Assembly: GCA_030849065.1 (NCBI GenBank)
Contig: JASAON010001628.1
Span: 1-64,000, forward strand
Length of the DNA: 64,000 bases
Reading direction: 5' to 3'
From: Jaenimonas drosophilae
Taxonomy: Eukaryota; Euglenozoa; Kinetoplastea; Trypanosomatida; Trypanosomatidae
Part shown: positions 27,914-37,470 of the stretch, in pieces
Numbering within the stretch: position 1 is the stretch's first letter
Layout of the letters: each line of letters opens with the position of its first letter
Program-made: the position numbers and the translations under genes
The notes under the pieces: model-generated
The model's database searches: none
Seen by the model: only the letters and a program-made list of their open reading frames with translations
Told to the model about the DNA's origin: nothing

Positions 27914-29770
27914 ATGACGCAGACGTCATCTGAGTGTGGCGGTGCCATGGTGCTTCTCATCCCGCCCGTCTTCCTCGAAGCTGTGCACGGTGGCGATGCA
28001 GAAATCATTGAGGAGACGCGTGAAGTAACTGAGGGAGTCAGCCCAAGCCCATCCGCAACTCATCCAACACGACGCGTGTTGTTGCACATTTTCAGCGAAG
28101 AGGAACGCGTGCAACGCTTGTCCGCAGACCTCCCTCCCGCAGTTGTTAAGCAACACCAGCTGAAGGTTCAGGAGCTTCGCCGGGCAAGGGACACGCTGCT
28201 CGCTGAAGGCCAACTTCGGCCTTATTTGGTATCTGAAGATGCTGTGCTGTGGCCCTCTACTGAGAGTATTGGCGAGGTGGTCCGATTACTCAAGCAACTG
28301 AAGGAGAGCGCACAGCCGCCGGACGTGATGGGTGGGGAACGTCTGCTCAAGGCATGGACCGTAGTGCATCGTGAGGCGACCCAACCAGGGCTGTACCCAC
28401 TGACGGAGGCGCCAGTGGCCGGGTCGCTGACGACCTACATTCGTAAGTTGACGGAGCCATCGCTTCATCGTCAGGAGTCCTTCCCCATGGTGTTTCCGAC
28501 GGCCTACCGGCTGGGAGAGGTGGGAGGAAGTACGTCCCAAGGGGTTCGTCTCCTATCTGACGTCCTTCAGCTACCACTCACAGCTCGGACGATGGAGCAG
28601 CTGCTTACTGTACTGCTATCCGGTCCTTTCTCGGAAAAACTGCACATCTCTCGTGCCCCTGGTCCCTCGACAACGAAGGCGGACCAGTCAAAGTGGGCGT
28701 CGCTGGTGTCGTTGCACCGAAAGAGTCTGTCCGAACGAGGCCGGCCTCTCTTTATGACGGTGAAGGAAGCCCTAACGGAGTTCCACTGTGCCCAAGAGAT
28801 GTTGGTGGGAGAAATTTTGGCCATTGCTGCTGACGGGCTCTGTACGCCTGGCCATTCTCATCCTAGCCTTCGCTGCAGGCTTCGTACAGGTATCTACGCT
28901 ACGGTGGTTCAACGGACGGAGCTTTCATTGATTATTGTGCGGCGTCCAAAGGACGGAGCTCAAGAGACAAGCCCGTGGGCCACGCTATCCCGCCTCATGT
29001 CACCGATCCTCGATCCACGCTTGGAGGCCTACAACCAACTGTGCGGTGCAGAGGTAAAGCTCCTCACCCTGGACGACGTAGCCTCAGCAGAGAAGGTGCT
29101 GCAGAAGCCTCTTCTCAGGATGCTTGTGGCGGGTGAGATGCGGGTGGTGCCACTTCCATTCATTCCGCTCGCATCCTGGAGCTCCGCCGCGAACCTCATG
29201 GAGGATGAGGTGAAGTGGGTTGAGGAGCACTTCATGTCTCCACTCGTCGCCACAGGTGTGACACCCTCCCTTATCACCTGCAAGAGGGGTTGCTCACCTG
29301 TTGCACTCGGACCACATGTCAAGGTCATTCAGCTTACAATTGAGACGAATCCCTTTGTGGTGATTCATGGCAGCCGCGTTGAAAATGGTGTGGAGGGACG
29401 TGCATCTTATGTGGATGAGCTACGCCGCTGGAGGGATCAGGTGGCGGAGCGCCAAATGGAAGATGCGCTTCGAGCTGCTCATACACAACAGGAAAGGCTG
29501 GTGGAGGAGGACGAACCACCGACGAAGACAGCCCGAGTGGACGACAGCCACGCGTTCTCGGGTACTGTGCGCACTGGCGAAGATATGCGCCGCGCCGTGA
29601 CTGGAGCTGTGATGAAAATCTTGTCAGTTTCTCCCTGCACCAAGGCCGAACTGCGTAGTCATCGTGACTTTTCCCAACTCTTGAACTTCCCTGGTATTGA
29701 CAACCTTCTGAAGGCGGTACTGAAGGATCACACCGAGTTCAAAGGGAAAAAGTACGTGCTGCGTGATTAG
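27914..29770 (+). CDS. Conserved-looking hypothetical protein, possible C-terminal winged helix (618 aa)
   Basis: I do not recognise the family. The protein is mixed alpha/beta in character without low-complexity runs until about 520. It begins with a hydrophobic 'AMVLLIPPVFLEAV' strand-like segment, and a region at about 225-430 has alternating strands and helices ('LRTGIYATVVQRTELSLIIVRR'). After a charged linker (about 515-555), the last ~60 residues ('MKILSVSPCTKAELRSHRDF' and onward to 'KGKKYVLRD') have the helix-turn-helix plus strand pattern of a winged-helix domain, as seen in transcription and RNA polymerase III subunits. That assignment is weak. The start is ATG 27914, since the ten codons upstream in frame begin with GTG and encode the A-rich spacer. 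Confidence 0.78.
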   Translation: MTQTSSECGGAMVLLIPPVFLEAVHGGDAEIIEETREVTEGVSPSPSATHPTRRVLLHIFSEEERVQRLSADLPPAVVKQHQLKVQELRRARDTLLAEGQLRPYLVSEDAVLWPSTESIGEVVRLLKQLKESAQPPDVMGGERLLKAWTVVHREATQPGLYPLTEAPVAGSLTTYIRKLTEPSLHRQESFPMVFPTAYRLGEVGGSTSQGVRLLSDVLQLPLTARTMEQLLTVLLSGPFSEKLHISRAPGPSTTKADQSKWASLVSLHRKSLSERGRPLFMTVKEALTEFHCAQEMLVGEILAIAADGLCTPGHSHPSLRCRLRTGIYATVVQRTELSLIIVRRPKDGAQETSPWATLSRLMSPILDPRLEAYNQLCGAEVKLLTLDDVASAEKVLQKPLLRMLVAGEMRVVPLPFIPLASWSSAANLMEDEVKWVEEHFMSPLVATGVTPSLITCKRGCSPVALGPHVKVIQLTIETNPFVVIHGSRVENGVEGRASYVDELRRWRDQVAERQMEDALRAAHTQQERLVEEDEPPTKTARVDDSHAFSGTVRTGEDMRRAVTGAVMKILSVSPCTKAELRSHRDFSQLLNFPGIDNLLKAVLKDHTEFKGKKYVLRD

Positions 29771-30117
29771 TCATGCACCTTGACACACACACACACACAC
29801 AAACAAACAAACATTAACAGATGTGCTTCTCACATGCGTAGCTGTTCTGATCAATCAATTTCATTTCGTACACGGCGCACTTTGACCACACATGCTCCCT
29901 CTTTGTTCTTTTATTTCGTACACTTGTGTGTAGGTCGCGGAATTTCAAGACAACGCGACTGGCAAGGACACTTAAGTAACCTCCCGTTTAAGTAAAGATA
30001 AAAAAAAACCAACGCCTAAGGCACCCATCACTACGAAGTAATCAGTGACGACACGTCAAACGCCACGGGCTGAAGGGCATTCACACTCTCCAACAATAAC
30101 ACGCTAATAGGTCCGCC
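29771..30117 (+). other. Intergenic spacer with CA microsatellite and splice acceptor
   Basis: A CA dinucleotide run (about 29782-29800) followed by AAAC repeats lies just after the stop codon. A T-rich tract (29896-29930) ends in GTGTAG (AG at 29932-29933), the acceptor for RPF1. A-runs near 30000-30007 follow. Confidence 0.5.
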
Positions 30118-31113
30118 ATGGGCAAAGGTGCGCGCTCCAAGAAGAGCTCCCGGCCCTTCATCAAGAAGCGCCATGAGCTCGAGAGTCGTGCGGAGGTGGT
30201 CGATCCAAAGCTGATGGAGCGGTATCGTGAAACACGGCAACCAATCCGCAAGTCACAGCTTTTCACGGAAATTCTGAAGCAGAAGAAGGACACAAAGCGT
30301 GCACGGCGAGAGGGTCGAGAGATGGAGCGCAAGACTATGAAGGATCGGGCAGAGAAGAAGGCAATCCCAAAGACAAAGGAGCGCGCGCGTCGTGCCGATG
30401 TGACTGTCATTGGGGACGTTGCCAAGGATGCCGAAGTTCTCCGGGATGAAGCGGATGATGAGTTTGCTGCCTTCTTCAAGAACAAGGAAAACCCAAAGAT
30501 CTTAATCACCACAGGCGAGCACCCTTGTTTTAGGACGAAGGTGCTGGTGAAGGAGATGAAGTGGCTCTTTCCCAACTCACTCTACCGCCCGCGCAAGAAC
30601 TACACCTTGAAGGAAATCACCCAATTCTGCATCAACCGAGGCTACACCGACCTCATTGTGGTAACGGATCGTCTCAAGGAGCCGCACAACGTAATCATTT
30701 CTCATCTTCCAGAGGGCCCCACAGCAACTTTCCGCATATCCAACTTTCTTGCCAACTCACAGCTCGAGGATACCGCGGAGCGCACGGAGCACTACCCCGA
30801 GCTCATCTTCAAGAACTTTGACACCCGACTGGGTCGCCGCATCTCACGATTGCTGGAGTGCCTATTCCCCGCCACGAGAGACTATGCGGGACGAGCAGTG
30901 GCTACCTTCCACAACCAACGTGACTACATCTTTCTTCGTACACACCGTTACGTCTTTGACAGCCTTGAGGCGGTGCGTCTGCAGGAGATGGGACCCCGCT
31001 GTACTCTTAGGCTTCTTAGTCTCCAGTCCGGTACCTTTGACCGTCAGTTTGGAGAGTATGAGTGGTTCCGAAAGAAGGAGCACGACGCAGATAAGCTCGA
31101 ATGGTATTTGTAA
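30118..31113 (+). CDS. RPF1: Ribosome production factor 1, Brix domain protein (RPF1, 331 aa)
   Basis: RPF1 acts in the nucleolus in assembly of the 60S subunit, on 27S pre-rRNA. The Lys/Arg-rich N-terminal third (1-110) is typical of the family. The Brix domain spans about 130-315: 'ILITTGEHPCFRT', 'LFPNSLYRPRKNYTLKEI', 'GYTDLIVV', 'SHLPEGPTATFRISN'. The later 'FDTRLGRRISRLL', 'VATFHNQRDYIF', 'QEMGPRCTLRLLSLQ' and 'FGEYEW' blocks are those of RPF1 rather than IMP4, BRX1 or SSF1. The length of 331 agrees with yeast and human RPF1 (about 300-350). The start is the first ATG after the acceptor, in a good context. Confidence 0.94.
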   Translation: MGKGARSKKSSRPFIKKRHELESRAEVVDPKLMERYRETRQPIRKSQLFTEILKQKKDTKRARREGREMERKTMKDRAEKKAIPKTKERARRADVTVIGDVAKDAEVLRDEADDEFAAFFKNKENPKILITTGEHPCFRTKVLVKEMKWLFPNSLYRPRKNYTLKEITQFCINRGYTDLIVVTDRLKEPHNVIISHLPEGPTATFRISNFLANSQLEDTAERTEHYPELIFKNFDTRLGRRISRLLECLFPATRDYAGRAVATFHNQRDYIFLRTHRYVFDSLEAVRLQEMGPRCTLRLLSLQSGTFDRQFGEYEWFRKKEHDADKLEWYL

Positions 31114-31541
31114 TATCTGGGCATGGAGAGACACGGGGCGAAACAACAGGCTTCTCCGCTCTCAGTCTTTCCACGATTCAGTGAAGCTACCCAGTCACGT
31201 GAACGTTACTACACACTTGACCCACCACAATTCCTGTGCGCATCAGTGATGCGATGACGTGCCACCTGCGTGTTGTGAAATCAAATTTTCGTTTTTATAC
31301 TCTTTCATTTTATTTTATTGGTTAAGGTATTTGTGCCAGGTTTCTTCTTTGCCGTTGGTATCGTGGCACGGAGTGCTGCTCTCTGTGCAGGGACCATCTG
31401 GTACGTTGTGGGCCTGGGTAGCACAAGGACGTGTAGGCGGTAGTAGTGAGCCAGCTCAATCAGCCCATCCTCACCCATCATTCTGCCCCAGATTATATCC
31501 GTACTCTTTTAGTTCACTGGTAATTAGTCGCTGTAGCAACG
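31114..31541 (+). other. Intergenic spacer with splice acceptor
   Basis: This 428-nt spacer has a T-rich tract (31286-31320) ending in GGTTAAG (AG at 31325-31326), with further pyrimidine/AG combinations just downstream. This implies a 5' UTR of up to about 215 nt for the vasohibin gene. No gene is recognised. Confidence 0.45.
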
Positions 31542-33479
31542 ATGACGTCAGTTGCCAGCGTTGTGGAGTTACTTTCCAAGACCAACCCGTTCGCAAATGG
31601 GGGTAGCACGGTCCCTGAGGCACCGCCCCGTCCTGCAGAGAACAACATTCCGCGGACACTCCCCTCTAGCGAGCAGCTCCAACATGTACAGCAGATTCTG
31701 GATGGCCTCCACTATAATCATCTTCCACGAACGTTTTTCTGCCTGGAGAAACACCGTTCCTTCATGAGCATCATGGGCACCGCCAAGGAGATGCTGGAGG
31801 AGTCCCTGCCCATCCGCTGCCTGGAGGCTAGCTTTCTCGCCACTTACCTCACCCAACCATTGAAGGATGTAGACCGTATTCCCGTCTCCTTCAAGAGTCG
31901 TGTTCGTGGGGAGTTGTTTCTTCACATCGTCTTAGTTGTGCGGGCTCCACTTTCCCCTGGAACCCCGTCCTTATACGGGGCCTTGGGTCTTAGCCGCAAG
32001 AGGACACTGATGGATAAACCACTGAAGTTTAGGTCCTTCTACGCCCTCATTGTAGATTATCTTGTAGAGTACTGCCGTCTGGGGCACGAAATGCTCGAGG
32101 TTCGAATTGGTCTCAACATGTCTCATGACTCCAACTGCCGCTCTCGGCCATGCTGGCGCTTTGTGGCGCTGAAGATGAGCCGTTTTTCTCTGGACCGCAT
32201 CGATGCGGAACGTCTCGCAGCGTGTCGAGAAGTTCATCATCAGGAGGTGAAGCGGAGCCGCTCTAATCGGTCTCGCTCACGTGGAGCCCAGAATGCATCA
32301 CCTCTCCGGAGCAGTGAGGTGTGCTTCCGTCGAAGTAGCCCGGACAAGCTTCGAATGATGGACGCAAGCAGCAGCACTCAAAATGGTTGTAGTGATTCGC
32401 ACGTCAACTCCTTAGTCCTGAGTGATAGTGGGGAAATAGATGGTTCTGGTGGGGCCGCTCGCCGAGCAAAGTTAGTGGAGGGTGGGGTGGCCTCTCTTGA
32501 CACCACCCTTGATGACGGGGAGGTGACGCCGTCGAAGGAGAACCCAACGTGTGTGAGCTCCCCTTCTGCAGGTGAAGTTACCACACGCTCTTTGTCAGTC
32601 TTTCTAGGGTGCTATAGTCGTTTGTTGGAGCAAATGTCTGAGCAGTACCTGAAGGGTATCGCAGGGGCAGATGGTAGTGTGAGCCGTATCTTTCTCTGCA
32701 GTTTGGACTTGCTGGAAAGTGGAGCCTCGAAGGAGAACGAGCGGCGTCTTCGTCTTGTTCTTCGTGAACGATCTCCCATTAGCTACGAAGAGCGAAAGGC
32801 AGCTGCTACTGCGCACTTGCGTGAGCAAGCCGCTCGCCCTCAATCCCGCCACGGAGGTGCGGATTTGGGGGGAACCGCAACCAACTTGTCATCTACGGCG
32901 CGGGCTTTAGGGACGAGCCACGGCACCGCGTCCAAGAAGGCGGGTGTGGTTCGAATCAATGGCACCACTAGCCCACAGGCGGTGCAGAGCAAATGTGGCG
33001 CCGCTTCTCCACCTGCGGCCTCCTCTAGTGTGCGCAAAGGACGAGGAAAGAGTCGCTCACGCTCCCGCCGACGTGGCACCTCTCGTCGATCAAAGGGGTC
33101 AAAAACGCGCAGCCGATCTGGAACCTGTGATCGTGAAGAGCCAAAGTCCCCTGTCACTGCCGTGAAGAAGACCTTGGCGGAGGTTCTACCTGTACCACAT
33201 GCTCCGCAGGTGTCCCCGAGGATGCGCGATCCGTCACCTCCAGCCCCAATCATTACTGCAGCTGCGGGCTGCGTGCTCGAGAAGGAGATCCCTGAGGCTG
33301 CCGATGGTGTTGTGGTCACTGGCAATGAGTGGAGCAGCCCCTCTGCCTCCATGGAGACGTCGGATCGTTCGCCATCGGTTTCGTTTATCGCAACGGCTGC
33401 ACCAGCAGCTCCACAAAACTGCGGGCCAGCATCATTGTGCACCACATCTCCCTCACCACTTGCCGTAGCAATCCTATAA
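31542..33479 (+). CDS. VASH: Vasohibin, tubulin tyrosine carboxypeptidase, with long Ser/Arg-rich tail (645 aa)
   Basis: Vasohibins remove the C-terminal tyrosine of alpha-tubulin. The core lies at residues 43-210: 'LDGLHYNHLPRTFF', 'AKEMLEESLPIRCLEASFLATYLT', 'IPVSFKSRVRGELFLHIVL', 'YGALGLSRK'. These match VASH1 ('LQYNHTGTQFF', 'AKEM...LPIKCLEA', 'FPISFKTYFSGNYFRHIVLG', 'YGALGMSRR'). The unusual Cys-His-Ser triad is complete: Cys93, His128 and Ser151. Cys-His spacing is 35 as in human VASH1; His-Ser is 23 instead of 17 because of a short insertion (SPGTPS region). Beyond about 230 the protein is disordered, with an RS-rich basic block near 500-530 and many SP sites. Detyrosinated microtubules are abundant in the trypanosomatid corset and axoneme, so this enzyme is probably their source. 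No SVBP-like partner is seen in this window. Confidence 0.93.
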   Translation: MTSVASVVELLSKTNPFANGGSTVPEAPPRPAENNIPRTLPSSEQLQHVQQILDGLHYNHLPRTFFCLEKHRSFMSIMGTAKEMLEESLPIRCLEASFLATYLTQPLKDVDRIPVSFKSRVRGELFLHIVLVVRAPLSPGTPSLYGALGLSRKRTLMDKPLKFRSFYALIVDYLVEYCRLGHEMLEVRIGLNMSHDSNCRSRPCWRFVALKMSRFSLDRIDAERLAACREVHHQEVKRSRSNRSRSRGAQNASPLRSSEVCFRRSSPDKLRMMDASSSTQNGCSDSHVNSLVLSDSGEIDGSGGAARRAKLVEGGVASLDTTLDDGEVTPSKENPTCVSSPSAGEVTTRSLSVFLGCYSRLLEQMSEQYLKGIAGADGSVSRIFLCSLDLLESGASKENERRLRLVLRERSPISYEERKAAATAHLREQAARPQSRHGGADLGGTATNLSSTARALGTSHGTASKKAGVVRINGTTSPQAVQSKCGAASPPAASSSVRKGRGKSRSRSRRRGTSRRSKGSKTRSRSGTCDREEPKSPVTAVKKTLAEVLPVPHAPQVSPRMRDPSPPAPIITAAAGCVLEKEIPEAADGVVVTGNEWSSPSASMETSDRSPSVSFIATAAPAAPQNCGPASLCTTSPSPLAVAIL

Positions 33480-34404
33480 GCAATCACAGTCACAGACCAC
33501 GACAGCACCTTCTACATCAGGTGCTGCTCCAGATGTTTTGCGTATGTGGAAGAATACCTTTTTGTCCTCAGCCATCTCACCAGGGGCGCTTCCAGCACGA
33601 AAACTTCTATCGATCTTATTATTGGCACCTGTGCTGGAAAAGATGCTGTGTAGAGAACTGGCTGGTGAAGCGGGCCACGGGGGGGGTTGGCTGGAGGACT
33701 TCCCGTTTCTCACTTGTCCACGAGTGTGCGCGCATCCAGGCCACCCTTCATGGTGTCTATGTGGGATGATCTCAGCCGCTTCAACTACACACGTCCTTTT
33801 TTTGGCTTCTCTGTACAAATCCAAACCTTGTTCTTCCTCCTCTCAGCTGTATTATTCCAATAAATCTATTGCTCTTTTGGTTCACGCATTTCTGATTCTT
33901 TTTTCACTCCACCCTTCACAGCCAATCGGATCGATGGCACAGCGAACGGGGAAAGATTGCGTGCCCTTTCTTCAACAGAGGAGGCACCCTACATCTCTCT
34001 GTATTGGCTCATGTAGGGTGATTTGATGTACAGCGTGGACTCTTCTCTTTCGCCCATGGTTCCTTCCTGTTGTTTCTGAACCATTTCCTACTGCTCCCGT
34101 ACCAAAGCTCTTTATAGCTGTCAACCGACTCTCACTCGACCACACTTTGTTCTGCAGATGCAAGCTCTCTCTCCCTGTACTGAACCTGTGCTGCACCTCT
34201 TCTCAGCTCTCTGGACTTTTTTTTACTCCTGTGCTCTCCTTGAAAGCTGTTGCATTCAGCGCTTTAGCTGTTCTTCGTGTGGCCATACTATAGCAAGTGG
34301 CTCCATTTTCACCCTACTCAGATTATCCGTAGTTACTGAGATATACATATCACCTACGTACGACGATCGTACCTATCACCACAATTCAGCTGAACCACAT
34401 AAGG
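33480..34404 (+). other. Intergenic region (0.9 kb), no gene recognised
   Basis: The region is rich in C/T with several tracts and AG sites. The run CACTTTGTTCTGCAG (AG at 34156-34157) is the best acceptor for the next gene, giving a 5' UTR of about 248 nt; others occur near 34210-34250. Open frames of up to 160 codons have the Leu/Ser/Phe-rich composition of translated pyrimidine tracts. Confidence 0.45.
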
Positions 34405-36528
34405 ATGGGGATGCACGGTTACCACGGTGGCCACCACTTTCACGGAGGTGACGGCCGTATCGCGGCGGGTGCCCTTCAAGCAGCCCGAGAAATGCCGCCA
34501 CTGCACAAGTTGGGAATTCTTCTCTCCGGCCTATCTTTTATGGTGGTCTTCCTCACTCAACGATATTACCTAAACATCTTTGGAAAATCTATCCGACGCG
34601 TGCACACTGAGGATGATACCGCCGTCACCCCGTCACTCCTCCGGAACTTCATGCAGATTGCGCGCATTGCGTTGCCAACATGGAGGTGCCGAGAGTTTGC
34701 TGGATCGGCGCTCTTTATACTTCTCTTCGCCGTGAAAGCTGTTCTTCGGGTGTGGGTATCTCAGGTGAATGGATCTGTACTAGCTACAATGCTCCACGGC
34801 CATCCGTCGGTGCGTCTCTATCGTTTTACACAGCGAATTTTGGTACGAGCGGCTGTGGGTCTGTCGCTGGGAATGGTCAGTGGTGCTATTGAAGGAATTC
34901 GTCCGTGGCTCATTGCTTGTTACCGGGAGCGATTGAGCCGCACACTGCAGCGCCGCTTTTTTAACCGGTTGGTCTACTATCAGGCCACCATTCTGGATAA
35001 CCGTTTGGAGGCTGCGGATACGGTTATTGCAACCTACTGTGGTGAATTTGCGGAGCACTTTGCGGAGCTTCCTTACTACTTTGTTCTTCCAGGCTTTGAG
35101 TGCACAGCGGCGGCTTACGCTCTGGTCCGCCAGTCCGGCATTCGGGCAGCCTCGGTGATGTGTGGCATCGTCACGGCCTCTGTCATTGCGCTTCAGCGTC
35201 TGTCTCCTCAATTCGGCCGTATTCATTCATTACTTCTCTCCCGTGAAGATGACTACCGCCGTATGCTGACCCACAGCATTAGCCAGGTGGAGAGCATTGC
35301 CATGCATGGAGCTGGAGACTACACACGTCGCCAACTGGATCGAACACTGGGCCGACTTAAGTATACCCTTGACCACTTGGCTCTGGCACGCGGAACCTTC
35401 GTTACTCTCGAAGATATCTGCTCCGCCTTTTTGAATATCGTGGCCAACATCGTCACCTTTGGAACTTCTCAGGGGAGCTTCTTCAAGCGCAAGGTGAATG
35501 ACGTGTACATGGAGATTCAGCTCATTGAGGATCTCAACTGGAGTGTCAAGGACTTCGTTGTTAACTTCAAGGAACTCTCGCACTTATCTGAGTTCTCAAT
35601 GAAGATGGCGGAGTTCGATGCTACGCTCGACAGCATCGCGAGCGGAACATTCATTCATGAATTCTCTCCTCGCGCTGGTGAATCACCGGCTGGGTCACCG
35701 TTGGTGGTTTCTCCACGCGTCTATTCACCAGTTCAGTACATTCATCAGGATCTGCCAACCTTGCGACGCAACAATGATGTCTTCCCTCTCATCTCCATGG
35801 AGAATGTGGAGCTTCACTCCCCTACTGGTCAAGTACTCCTGCATGAAATGAACTGCGAAATGATGAGTACTGAAGACTGGGTGATTATTGGCGAGAATGG
35901 CTGCGGCAAGACCTCGTTGCTACGCATGTTCTGCGGGCTCTGGATGCCCACCAGTGGCGTACTTCGCATGGAGAAGAGTATTCAATTGATGCTCGCCCCG
36001 CAGCACAGCTACATGGCACCCCAGTGCACACTGGTGGAGCAGATTTGCTTCCCACACATCGCTCCTGAGGTAACGGAGGAGGTGCGTAGTGTCCTTGACA
36101 AGGCCATTCGCCTAGCAGGTGCTGAATCTGTGGTGGAGGTGATTGGAGGGTACCGGAGCCCGTACTCGGGCCTTGGCTATAGTGAGGTGGATGAGTCGTA
36201 TGACTGGTCAAGTCTCAGCGGCGGTCAGAAGCAGCGAGTAAGTGTAGCCCGAATCTTCTACCAGGTTCTCACCATGAACCGCGATGAGGTCACCCCTGTT
36301 GCAATTTTGGATGAAGCAACAAGTATGATGGACGATACCGAGCAGGACGTCATCAACAACCTCCGCCAACTGGACGTTCGCATGATCTCTGTGACGCATC
36401 GTGAGGTGGTTATTCGTCATCACAGCCGTGTGATTCGCATGAATAAAGGCGGGTCATGGAGTGTGGAGGCGGTGAGGAACCCAGTTAAGGTTGGAGAGCG
36501 CGTTGCTAGTAGCGACTCAACCGTGTAG
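34405..36528 (+). CDS. ABCD-type half ABC transporter, probably glycosomal (707 aa)
   Basis: This is a half-transporter with an N-terminal membrane domain and a C-terminal ATPase. The membrane domain carries the ABCD (ALD/PMP70) pattern 'NRLEAADTVIATYC...EHFAELPYYF', equivalent to the NxDQRIxxD segment. Hydrophobic spans occur near 35-55, 95-115, 140-165 and 235-275. The ATPase has Walker A GENGCGKT (496-503), signature LSGGQKQR (604-611), Walker B AILDE (633-637) and H-loop His665, so it looks active. ABCD proteins import fatty acyl-CoAs into peroxisomes, and trypanosomatids have three (GAT1-3) in glycosomes. I cannot tell which one this is. The N-terminus is unusually His/Gly-rich (MGMHGYHGGHHFHGG). 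Confidence 0.9.
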   Translation: MGMHGYHGGHHFHGGDGRIAAGALQAAREMPPLHKLGILLSGLSFMVVFLTQRYYLNIFGKSIRRVHTEDDTAVTPSLLRNFMQIARIALPTWRCREFAGSALFILLFAVKAVLRVWVSQVNGSVLATMLHGHPSVRLYRFTQRILVRAAVGLSLGMVSGAIEGIRPWLIACYRERLSRTLQRRFFNRLVYYQATILDNRLEAADTVIATYCGEFAEHFAELPYYFVLPGFECTAAAYALVRQSGIRAASVMCGIVTASVIALQRLSPQFGRIHSLLLSREDDYRRMLTHSISQVESIAMHGAGDYTRRQLDRTLGRLKYTLDHLALARGTFVTLEDICSAFLNIVANIVTFGTSQGSFFKRKVNDVYMEIQLIEDLNWSVKDFVVNFKELSHLSEFSMKMAEFDATLDSIASGTFIHEFSPRAGESPAGSPLVVSPRVYSPVQYIHQDLPTLRRNNDVFPLISMENVELHSPTGQVLLHEMNCEMMSTEDWVIIGENGCGKTSLLRMFCGLWMPTSGVLRMEKSIQLMLAPQHSYMAPQCTLVEQICFPHIAPEVTEEVRSVLDKAIRLAGAESVVEVIGGYRSPYSGLGYSEVDESYDWSSLSGGQKQRVSVARIFYQVLTMNRDEVTPVAILDEATSMMDDTEQDVINNLRQLDVRMISVTHREVVIRHHSRVIRMNKGGSWSVEAVRNPVKVGERVASSDSTV

Positions 36529-37470
36529 TGAAGACGACTTATCAACGGCACATGCATCATGAGTGTCCTTTGTTGGTAAGTCGAAAGATTAGCCCAATAG
36601 TTAGTGCATGTGCTAGGAATTGCCACGTGAGCTGGAACGTGGGTAGAGTGTAGTTGCCAAGGTCGGTGACGACCCCCCCCCCCTCCCTTCCTCCCCCACC
36701 GGCGACTCTATGAGATTTCGGCAGATGCTATAGGTGCCCTGAGTTCAACAAGGTGGGCCTAATATCTGTCCCCCCACGCTTCTGTTGTGTGGAGTCACGC
36801 TCTGCTTGGACTTCTGAACATCTTTCATGGATTGCTGAGGGAGTGAGAGCAATAGGAGGCCTTCTCGGCCGCTGTTGCTGCTCCTCCCACCACTCTTGGT
36901 TCGGCCAGTACCATTTTGGGGTTTCTTTGGAACTTGCGACACGGGTTCGGCAAAGACGACGAAGTGGTGGTGGCGGCTGATGAACCATTTCCCCCCCCCC
37001 CCGTTCTCCTCGTAGTCCACTCACGATGATGCCAACAGTGGATCACCACAAAAGATACCTTTCTTTCTTGACCAAATCGATGACGTATGTCGCTCCCAGC
37101 AACACAGTCAATGTGCGGCCCGTGGAACGTGCGCATAACTGCGGGTGGCACGCTCAGAATGTACCCAAGAATTGTTATATGAGCCCCATACGTAGTCAGT
37201 ACCAACCGCTCTCATTGGAATACGTGGATTATTTGATGTGCCGCTGGAATTTGTGCTGACAACAGATCCTGGGGTATCTTGCAGATGCTTCCTCCCGTTG
37301 TTGAATCATTGTTTCTTTTTCTCTCCCCTTCTTTGCCGTGCGCATTGCAGTAGTGTCGTGACGCAGAAGGAGGTTTCTGCGTATAGTAGCTTGTGTTGTG
37401 GCGACGTCTGTCCCTGCTCCATTTGGTTGGAAGAAACAACATCATTGTTTTATTAGGTGCCCTATGAGGA
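36529..37470 (+). other. Intergenic region (0.9 kb) with two poly-C tracts
   Basis: Two long C-runs (11 at 36673-36683, 12 at 36991-37002) flank a ~300-nt stretch of mixed sequence. A CT-rich tract (37310-37340) ends in GCATTGCAG (AG at 37349-37350), the likely acceptor for the next gene. No credible gene: the open frames between the C-runs have no family features. Confidence 0.45.

Noticed and set aside
30118..31113. IMP4 or other Brix family members as identity
   Set aside because: The C-terminal blocks (VATFHNQRDYIF, QEMGPRCTLRL, FGEYEW) match RPF1 specifically.
32945..32960. GGTTCGAATC, like a tRNA B box
   Set aside because: It lies inside the vasohibin coding region with no A box or cloverleaf around it.
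33538..34026. 162-codon open frame between vasohibin and the ABC transporter
   Set aside because: The sequence is pyrimidine-tract derived with no recognisable features, and it spans likely splice acceptors.
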